Shown here: piece by piece, positions 58,082 to 64,000 of the stretch
How the letters are laid out: every line of letters begins with the position of its first letter
Position numbering within the stretch: the first letter of the stretch is position 1
From: Flavobacterium sp. 9
GTDB lineage: Bacteria > Bacteroidota > Bacteroidia > Flavobacteriales > Flavobacteriaceae
NCBI RefSeq assembly: GCF_002754195.1
Contig: NZ_PEEU01000001.1
Coordinates: forward strand, 1,674,001 to 1,738,000
Length of the DNA: 64,000 nt
Direction: 5' to 3'
The notes under the pieces: generated by a model
What the model saw: only the letters and a program-made list of their open reading frames with translations
Told to the model about the DNA's origin: nothing
Database searches by the model: none
Translations under genes and position numbers: made by a program

Positions 58082-59134
58082 TCAAACCAAATTAGTGTTT
58101 TTAAAGTTACGCGTTATAAATTCAAATGCTGCAAACATGATATGTCCCATTGATTTTGCATTTTTGAATTTCATATCGTTGGTATAACGGTATAATTCCA
58201 TTTTTAGTTGATTCAAATGATCTTCTGTCGAAATAGTATCATGACACATAATATTTAATAGTTTCTTAATTCTGTTTTCGGCAGAATGAATACGTTTTGC
58301 AAGAATCGCTCTTTCTTCGTCTTTATATTGAATAATCGAACGTTCTTCGAGTTTCTCCTTAATCAGTTTTATCATTGGATAATTTTCCTTGAAAAACTGT
58401 GGACGATAAACTTTAAAATTGCCTTCATAACACTGCTGATCAAAGTCGATTGGACGTATTTTGTAAACTACCTGATCAAAATCGTGAATTGGCACTATTA
58501 CATAATTATACGCACGCATATCTCCAAGAAGTCTAATCATACAGCGCTCGTTGAACTTTACAAATTCTTTTGCGATTTGCGATTTCTCCATTTCCGTACA
58601 ATTATCCAATAAGGTATCCATAAAAACATCGCCCGGAATCCCGATAATATGCTCTTCAATAAGCGTGTCTTTATAGACTAAAAAGTTGATTTTATCCGGC
58701 GAAAGAATGTCTTCTAATTCTAGACCGTAAATTCTAGAAGCATCTGCTTTTTTAATATAAAAATGTACGTAATTATCATTGAGAATATTTCGAACTTTGA
58801 TTCTAAAAGGTTTCGAATTTCCAAAAGTGCAATAATCAATCGCATCAATATTCAGAAACTGAATGATCTCACTATTTCCATCAGAATGCAAAAGTGAATA
58901 GATTTTTTTCAGATTCAGATCGATCTCATTTCTTTCAAATTCGCTATAATAAACCCGAATCCATAATGTGTCATTTTCATTCTTATCATACACATTTATA
59001 GAACCCGAAAAACGCAATAAATCATCATAGAACACGGACACTTTCGAAATTCGTTCGTATCGTTCTAAATAACTTAATAATGATTGCGTTAAAGGATAGG
59101 AAGGTTTTTTTAAAACCATTAAAGGTTCGCTCAT
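58082..59134 (-). CDS. conserved hypothetical protein with kinase-like motifs
   Basis: The protein has 350 residues with no signal peptide or membrane segment. I do not recognise a named family. The middle has a set of motifs in the order of a protein-kinase-like fold: HFYIKKADASRIYGLELEDIL, with K128/K129 and E139/E141 as possible ATP-anchoring Lys and Glu. Then LLGDMRAYNYVIVP (D205, R207, N210) looks like a catalytic loop, and KIRPIDFDQQ (D230, D232) like a metal-binding segment. This resembles GDxxxxN...IDFD in aminoglycoside-kinase/HipA-like folds. No Gly-rich loop is obvious. A good promoter precedes it. Catalytic activity is inference only. Confidence 0.65.
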   Translation of the reverse strand: MSEPLMVLKKPSYPLTQSLLSYLERYERISKVSVFYDDLLRFSGSINVYDKNENDTLWIRVYYSEFERNEIDLNLKKIYSLLHSDGNSEIIQFLNIDAIDYCTFGNSKPFRIKVRNILNDNYVHFYIKKADASRIYGLELEDILSPDKINFLVYKDTLIEEHIIGIPGDVFMDTLLDNCTEMEKSQIAKEFVKFNERCMIRLLGDMRAYNYVIVPIHDFDQVVYKIRPIDFDQQCYEGNFKVYRPQFFKENYPMIKLIKEKLEERSIIQYKDEERAILAKRIHSAENRIKKLLNIMCHDTISTEDHLNQLKMELYRYTNDMKFKNAKSMGHIMFAAFEFITRNFKNTNLV

Positions 59135-59154
59135 TTTTTTAAATATCTTTAATA

Positions 59155-59187
59155 CAAATTTACATTAAATAAAATTTAACGTAACAA
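59155..59187 (-). promoter_or_regulatory. promoter of the kinase-like hypothetical gene
   Basis: On the minus strand TTG (59187-59185), a 22-bp spacer, and TAAATTTG (59162-59155) match the Bacteroidota consensus; the start codon is 20 bp downstream. Confidence 0.65.
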
Positions 59188-59232
59188 TATACCAATTGAA
59201 TCGTCATACTTAAAACTAAAACCGAAATAAAT

Positions 59233-60144
59233 TTGGAAACCATACTTACTATTGAGAATCTTCACAAAAGATACGGTCGCATTCAGGCCTTAAAAAATGT
59301 ATCTTTTGAAATACAAAAAGGCCGCGTTTACGGAATTCTGGGCCCAAACGGAAGTGGAAAATCGACCACTTTAGGAATTGTTTTAAATGTTGTAAACAAA
59401 ACTTCGGGCAATTACAGCTGGTTTGACGGAAAAGTTCAAACGCATGATGCCTTGAAAAAAGTTGGCGCTATTATCGAAAGACCTAACTTTTACCCGTACA
59501 TGACGGCGGAAGAAAACCTGAAATTGGTTTGTAAAATAAAAAGCATCAATTATTCTAAGATAAACGAAAAGCTTGATCTTGTTGGTTTAACAGAAAGAAA
59601 AGACAGCAAATTCAGCACTTTTTCTTTAGGGATGAAACAACGTTTGGCAATCGCTTCGGCACTTTTAAATGATCCTGAAATTTTGATTCTGGATGAACCA
59701 ACAAATGGTTTAGATCCACAAGGAATTCATCAGATTCGAGATATTATAAGAAAAATTGCTTCGCAAGGAACGACTATTTTATTGGCTTCGCATTTATTAG
59801 ATGAAGTAGAAAAAGTATGTTCTCACGTAATTGTTCTTAGAAAAGGAGAAATTCTATATTCTGGTTCTGTTGACAGTATGTCTGCAAATGAAGGCTTCTT
59901 TGAACTGCAGGCAAATGATAATTCAGTACTAAAATCGGTCTTGGAGAACCACGAAGCTGTGGAGAGAATCACGGAAGAAGACGGGAAAATTTTGGTTTAC
60001 CTGAAATCAGATTTATCAGCTTCTGAACTGAATTTGTATTTATTTTCTAAAAACATTGCTTTAAGTCATTTAGTAAAACGCAAAAACAGTCTTGAAGCAC
60101 AATTTTTAGAATTAACCAAAAACGCCACTATCAAAACCAACTAA
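59233..60144 (+). CDS. ABC transporter ATP-binding protein
   Basis: A single nucleotide-binding domain of 303 residues. Walker A is GPNGSGKST (37-45), the signature is FSLGMKQRLAIASALL, Walker B is LILDEPTNGLDPQG, and the H-loop is LLASHLLDEVEKVC. It is similar to the ATPases of ABC-2 exporters such as bacitracin or lantibiotic immunity systems. The only reasonable start is TTG at 59233, as the nucleotide-binding fold begins at once. That TTG is part of a TAAATTTG sequence. The permease follows 3 bp later. Confidence 0.92.
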   Translation: METILTIENLHKRYGRIQALKNVSFEIQKGRVYGILGPNGSGKSTTLGIVLNVVNKTSGNYSWFDGKVQTHDALKKVGAIIERPNFYPYMTAEENLKLVCKIKSINYSKINEKLDLVGLTERKDSKFSTFSLGMKQRLAIASALLNDPEILILDEPTNGLDPQGIHQIRDIIRKIASQGTTILLASHLLDEVEKVCSHVIVLRKGEILYSGSVDSMSANEGFFELQANDNSVLKSVLENHEAVERITEEDGKILVYLKSDLSASELNLYLFSKNIALSHLVKRKNSLEAQFLELTKNATIKTN

Positions 60145-60147
60145 GCC

Positions 60148-60984
60148 ATGAAAAGACTTTTATCTATAGAATTACAAAAAATCTGGAAAAATAAAGCCAG
60201 TAAAGTACTTACGCTAACCTATTTCATTTTACTTTCTTTTATTGCATTAATTGCATCGATAAAATTTGATATTGGCCCTTTTAAATTTCATGTAGCCGAA
60301 ATGGGTATTTTCAATTTTCCATATATCTGGCATTTTAATACGTATGTAGCAGCATTGCTAAAACTTTTCCTTGCTATTGTTATTGTTTCGATGATGGCAA
60401 ATGAATATAGTTATGGTACTTTAAAACAAAATCTAATTGACGGTTTAAGCAAAAAGGAATTCATTTTATCTAAATTTCTGACAGTTGTTCTTTTTGCATT
60501 ATGCTCAACAGTTTTTGTTTTTGTGATGAGTTTAATTTTAGGGTTTAGCTTTTCATCTTACACAGAACTTGATGTTGTTTTTATGGATTTAGATTACTTA
60601 TTAGCTTTCTTTGTAAAACTAGTTGGCTTCTTTTCTTTCTGTTTATTTCTGGGTATTTTGGTTAAACGCTCGGCTTTTGCCTTAGGTTTTCTTTTAGTTT
60701 GGAGTATAATTGAAGGAATTATTAAAGGTCTTTTGGTATTTAAAATTTTCCCTGACAGCAATACAGCAGATTATATTACGAGATTTCTTCCGCTTGAAGC
60801 CATGTCAAATTTAATTGTAGAACCTATTTCAAGACTTAATGTCATAAGAAGTATAGGAACTCAAATTGGAGTTGAAAACATTAAAGATTATAGTGTACAT
60901 TATCTTTCAATTCTCATTGTTTTAGTTTGGACATATTTATTTACATACTTTTCTTATAAATTATTAAAAAATCGAGATTTATAG
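60148..60984 (+). CDS. ABC transporter permease (ABC-2 type)
   Basis: A membrane protein of 278 residues with six predicted helices (about 22-38, 65-85, 105-130, 145-168, 172-192, 250-270). It begins MKRLLSIELQKIWKNKASKVL and has MANEYSYGTLKQNLIDGLSKKEFILSKF, the typical ABC-2 permease block for the first loop. With the preceding ATPase it forms an exporter or lipid/peptide-immunity transporter; the substrate is unknown. Thirteen bp separate it from the type IX-secreted protein gene. Confidence 0.88.
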   Translation: MKRLLSIELQKIWKNKASKVLTLTYFILLSFIALIASIKFDIGPFKFHVAEMGIFNFPYIWHFNTYVAALLKLFLAIVIVSMMANEYSYGTLKQNLIDGLSKKEFILSKFLTVVLFALCSTVFVFVMSLILGFSFSSYTELDVVFMDLDYLLAFFVKLVGFFSFCLFLGILVKRSAFALGFLLVWSIIEGIIKGLLVFKIFPDSNTADYITRFLPLEAMSNLIVEPISRLNVIRSIGTQIGVENIKDYSVHYLSILIVLVWTYLFTYFSYKLLKNRDL

Positions 60985-60997
60985 TATATTTGCTAGT

Positions 60998-63331
60998 ATG
61001 AATCGTTATATATGCCTTTTACTAGTTTTGTTTTTATGTTGTTTATCTTCTAAGGTAAACGCACAGTATATAAGTGTAAATGATCAAAAAACACCGCAAG
61101 AATTAATTAACGATATTTTGGTTAATAGTTCTTGCGTTTCTGTTACAAATACCTCAGGAAGCGGAGATGCTTTTACTCCTCCAAAAAATAGCTTTGCTTA
61201 TTTTAATTCAAACGGCAGCAGCTTTCCATTTGCTGAGGGAGTTGTTTTGACTACTTCTACGAGCGAGAATGCTGTTGGTCCTTTTATTACCAGCATTGGT
61301 GGCGGAAGCACAGAATGGAAAGGTGATGCTGATTTAAATCAAATTCTTGGAATTAATTCTATAAATGCTACATCTTTAGAATTCGATTTTGTTCCTTTAA
61401 CTGATTTTATAAGTTTCAATTATATTTTTGCTTCTAATGAGTATCAGTCTTTTTTTCCATGTCAATATTCCGATGGATTTGCTTTTTTAATTAAAGAAGC
61501 AGGAACAAGCGATCCTTATCAAAATTTAGCTGTATTACCTAATACTTCTATACCTCTGTCTTCAACAAATGTTCGTCCACTAATTAAACCTGGAACAGCA
61601 AGTAATGGCGATCCATATCCTGGTTGTCCTGCTGAAAACGAACACTATTTTAATGGCTTAAACACATCGTCGAGTCCAGTGAATTATGCAGGACAAACCG
61701 TTGTAATGAATGCACAAACCAAAGTAGTTGCAGGAAAAAAATACCATATAAAACTTGTTATCGCCGATGATAAAGAACAATATTATGATTCAGCAGTTTT
61801 TTTACAAGCGGGTAGTTTTGCGTCTAAAATTGACTTTGGACCAGATCAGACAACCTTAAACAATGATCCCGTTTGTTTTGGACAAAGTATAACTTTAGAT
61901 ACCAAATTAGCTTCTACTTATAATTATAAATGGTACAAAGACGGATTGTTGATTAATGGCGCAAACGGTCCAAAGTATAATCCAACAGAATCCGGAACTT
62001 ATAGCGTTGAATGTACGCTGACGCCGTCAATCTGTAAACTAACCGGAGAAGTTAAACTTGAATTTGCTGCAGAAATTTTATCGACAAATACTTCTTTAAT
62101 TCAATGCGACGATAATACGGACGGAATCAATGTTTTTGACTTAACAAAAGTTGATAATATTGTAAAAAATAATGTTGCTGATATTACAAATAATGGTTAC
62201 TACGAAACATTACCAGATGCTCAGAACAAGACAAAACCTATAGCAACTCCTTCAAATTATACTAACAAAGCAAACAATCAGATTGTTTTTGCCAGAATCG
62301 AAAATAAATATGGTTGTTATGAAACCGCTGAAGTAACATTACAAATTTCAAGCGCGACAATTCCAAATCAAAGTCCAATTGCAACTTGCGATGATGATGA
62401 TAATAAACTAGATGGATTCTACCAATTTGACCTTGCCACTCAGGTCACTCCGCAAGTCCTTACAGGTTTACCAAGTGGTTTAGTTCCTTATTACTATTCA
62501 TCTCAAAATGATGCTTTAGCTGATACCAATAGATTACCAAATATCTATAAGAACACAACTGCTTTTAATCAGACAATTTATGTTCGTATTGTCAACGGAC
62601 CAGATTGTTACGGTATTACATCTGTCCCACTTGTTGTAAATACTTTCGATCCGCCTAACTTTGAGGATGAATCTGAAATTCTATGCAAAGGAGATGACAC
62701 AACATTAGCTGTTGCAAATACTTTTAGCAGTTATTTATGGAGTACCGGCAGCATGGCAAATCAAATCGATGTTGATACCGCTGGAGATTATTCTGTAACT
62801 GTACAAGATGCAAATGGTTGTAGCAAAACTAAAAAATTCAAAATAATTGCGTCTGAACCAGCAGCAATAACAGAAGTTGTTGTTAAAGATTTTTCAGGAA
62901 CTGACAACTCGGTTTTAATTGAATTTACAGGAAACGGAAACTATGAATTCTCAATAGACAGAATATCTTATCAGGACAGTCCTTCGTTTTCAAACGTAAA
63001 TACAGGAATATATAATGCCGTTGCAAGAGATAAAAACGGATGTGGTCCCTCTAATACCTTTTTATTTTATGTTCTGGATTATCCTAGGTTTTTCACACCT
63101 AACGGAGATGGATTTAATGATTTATGGTTTGTAAAAGATTTCGATCAGCTTCCTGCTTATAAAATATCTATTTTTGATCGTTATGGAAAGTTTTTAAAAC
63201 AAATGGATCAAAACAGCGCAGGTTGGAATGGAACTTTTAACGGTCAACAACTCCCATCAGATGATTATTGGTTTACCTTGGTTCTTGTAAATGGGAAAAC
63301 TATTAAAGGTCATTTTAGTTTAAAAAGATAA
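60998..63331 (+). CDS. type IX-secreted protein with choice-of-anchor L and type B sorting domain
   Basis: The protein has 777 residues with a signal peptide (about 1-22, ending SSKVNAQ). The N-terminal choice-of-anchor L domain has LINDILVNSSCVSVTNTSGSGDAF, FPFAEGVVLTTST and LEFDFVPLTDFISFNYIFASNEYQSFF. Ig-like repeats follow (about 290-630; the first has YKWYKDGLLINGANGP). The C-terminal gliding motility-associated/T9SS type B domain starts YPRFFTPNGDGFNDLWFVKDF and ends LPSDDYWFTLVLVNGKTIKGHFSLKR. It is exported by the type IX system and attached to or released from the cell surface. A TATATTTG at 60985-60992 lies just before its start. Confidence 0.93.
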   Translation: MNRYICLLLVLFLCCLSSKVNAQYISVNDQKTPQELINDILVNSSCVSVTNTSGSGDAFTPPKNSFAYFNSNGSSFPFAEGVVLTTSTSENAVGPFITSIGGGSTEWKGDADLNQILGINSINATSLEFDFVPLTDFISFNYIFASNEYQSFFPCQYSDGFAFLIKEAGTSDPYQNLAVLPNTSIPLSSTNVRPLIKPGTASNGDPYPGCPAENEHYFNGLNTSSSPVNYAGQTVVMNAQTKVVAGKKYHIKLVIADDKEQYYDSAVFLQAGSFASKIDFGPDQTTLNNDPVCFGQSITLDTKLASTYNYKWYKDGLLINGANGPKYNPTESGTYSVECTLTPSICKLTGEVKLEFAAEILSTNTSLIQCDDNTDGINVFDLTKVDNIVKNNVADITNNGYYETLPDAQNKTKPIATPSNYTNKANNQIVFARIENKYGCYETAEVTLQISSATIPNQSPIATCDDDDNKLDGFYQFDLATQVTPQVLTGLPSGLVPYYYSSQNDALADTNRLPNIYKNTTAFNQTIYVRIVNGPDCYGITSVPLVVNTFDPPNFEDESEILCKGDDTTLAVANTFSSYLWSTGSMANQIDVDTAGDYSVTVQDANGCSKTKKFKIIASEPAAITEVVVKDFSGTDNSVLIEFTGNGNYEFSIDRISYQDSPSFSNVNTGIYNAVARDKNGCGPSNTFLFYVLDYPRFFTPNGDGFNDLWFVKDFDQLPAYKISIFDRYGKFLKQMDQNSAGWNGTFNGQQLPSDDYWFTLVLVNGKTIKGHFSLKR

Positions 63332-63390
63332 TTACCCAACTTCAATTAAAGAAGAAATTCAGATAACAATTTTACAAACTAACATTGCAT

Positions 63391-63426
63391 AAAAAAAGCC
63401 ATTCGATATCGAATGGCTTTTTTACT
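63391..63426. terminator. bidirectional terminator between the T9SS protein gene and typA
   Basis: A perfect palindrome, AAAAAAAGCCATTCGAT (63391-63407) with ATCGAATGGCTTTTTT (63408-63423), between convergent genes. Confidence 0.9.
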
Positions 63427-63443
63427 TTTATATAAAGATAAAA

Positions 63444-64000
63444 TTAGATTTTAAATCTTTTTCTATCAGTTTCTGTCAAATAGATTTTTCTCAAACGAAT
63501 AGATTTTGGTGTAACCTCTACATATTCATCTTTTTGAATGTACTCTAAAGCTTCCTCTAATGAGAAAATAATTGGAGGGATGATTCTTGCTTTTTCATCA
63601 TTTCCAGAAGAACGAACGTTAGATTGTTTTTTCTCTTTCGTTACGTTTACACACATATCATCAGCACGAGAGTTTTCTCCAATTACCTGACCTTCGTAAA
63701 TTTCAGTATTTGGTTCAACAAAAAACTTACCACGATCTTGCAATTTATCGATAGAATAAGGAATAGCTTTTCCTTTTTCCATAGAAATCAATGAACCTTT
63801 GTTACGTCCGGCGATTTCACCTTTGTAAGGCTCATATCCAATGAAACGGTGTGCCATAATAGCCTCACCAGCTGTTGCAGTAAGCAATTGGTTACGTAAT
63901 CCAATAATTCCACGTGATGGAATATTAAATTTCACAATCATACGCTCCCCTTTAGTTTCCATACTCAACATTTCACCTTTACGTAAAGTAACAAACTCTA
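63444..64000 (-). CDS. typA: translational GTPase TypA/BipA, C-terminal part (gene runs off the window)
   Basis: Only the C-terminal end is present. Translation of the minus strand from the window edge reads EFVTLRKGEMLSMETKGERMIVKFNIPSRGIIGLRNQLLTATAGEAIMAHRF. GKAIPYSIDKLQDRGKFFVEP and EKKQSNVRSSGNDEKARIIPP follow. All are conserved in the C-terminal domains of TypA/BipA, a ribosome-binding elongation-factor-like GTPase. The N-terminal GTPase domain lies beyond position 64000. The internal ATG at 63971 is not the true start. Confidence 0.95.
   Translation of the reverse strand, partial: EFVTLRKGEMLSMETKGERMIVKFNIPSRGIIGLRNQLLTATAGEAIMAHRFIGYEPYKGEIAGRNKGSLISMEKGKAIPYSIDKLQDRGKFFVEPNTEIYEGQVIGENSRADDMCVNVTKEKKQSNVRSSGNDEKARIIPPIIFSLEEALEYIQKDEYVEVTPKSIRLRKIYLTETDRKRFKI

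Overview
This window comes from the chromosome of a Bacteroidota species, most likely a Flavobacterium (established families plus inference). The DNA is AT-rich. Clear promoters carry the Bacteroidota -7 element TAnnTTTG, and Shine-Dalgarno sites are largely absent. The gene content is typical of the genus: a type B gliding/type IX secretion (T9SS) sorting domain, a TonB-dependent receptor with a carboxypeptidase-like regulatory domain, 2TM-domain proteins, DUF2141, DinB and YCII families. No rRNA, tRNA, CRISPR array, phage or insertion sequence was seen.

Layout. 0-2.6 kb: a sulfur module, an MBL-rhodanese persulfide-type hydrolase followed by two half-size YeeE/YedE permeases. 2.6-4 kb: a GNAT enzyme and a lipoprotein hydrolase. 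4.2-8 kb: glycerol use, glpD-glpK-glpF. 8.6-10.4 kb: a MarR regulator with twin operators, a nitroreductase and a YceI protein. 10.5-11.8 kb: a secreted beta-helix-like protein. 12-21.3 kb: a complete trp operon, E-G-D-C-F-B-A, headed by a Trp-Trp-Trp leader peptide and attenuator and interrupted by four non-trp genes. 21.4-26.9 kb: an unknown gene, then a TetR-controlled tripartite efflux operon (TolC/EmrA/EmrB type). 27-31.5 kb: yaaA, cca, a small membrane protein and heme A synthase. 31.5-38.6 kb, minus strand: a TonB-dependent receptor, DUF2141 and a secreted protein, then a LytS/LytTR-type two-component system whose kinase ends in a 2TM domain and is followed by four free-standing 2TM proteins. 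38.7-47.6 kb, plus strand: housekeeping and accessory genes (DinB, YCII, acetyltransferase, VOC, ClC channel, HPP, nucleoid-associated protein, NDH-2-like oxidoreductase with an Rrf2 regulator). 47.7-49.1 kb, minus strand: a TetR regulator and an SDR enzyme sharing an operator. 49.4-51.7 kb: a GAF protein. 52-57 kb: an HD-PycTM fusion divergent from a giant phosphatase/kinase-like/outer-membrane-barrel lipoprotein. 57-59.1 kb: a beta-propeller lipoprotein and a possible atypical kinase. 59.2-63.3 kb: an ABC transporter and a T9SS-exported protein. The right edge cuts typA.

How the parts work together. The trp leader shows mutually exclusive terminator and antiterminator helices, so the operon is probably set by charged tRNA-Trp. 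Three one-component regulators (MarR, TetR x2) each have palindromes over their own TAnnTTTG elements, which predicts autoregulated local circuits. The LytTR regulator, kinase and 2TM array form one membrane-signalling operon.

Intergenic DNA is unusually rich in repeats: octamer-phased TTAGNAAC/CTTTGAAC tracts, GGATTGAAATCC palindromes, TGTCATTTCGA inverted repeats, and two copies of a structured element with GCGTKAGGGAT and AGCCCGAC-hairpin-ACGCCC ends. The best leads for new biology are the trp attenuator, the HD-PycTM protein beside the three-part phosphatase/kinase-like/barrel protein, the 2TM array, and the structured repeat.
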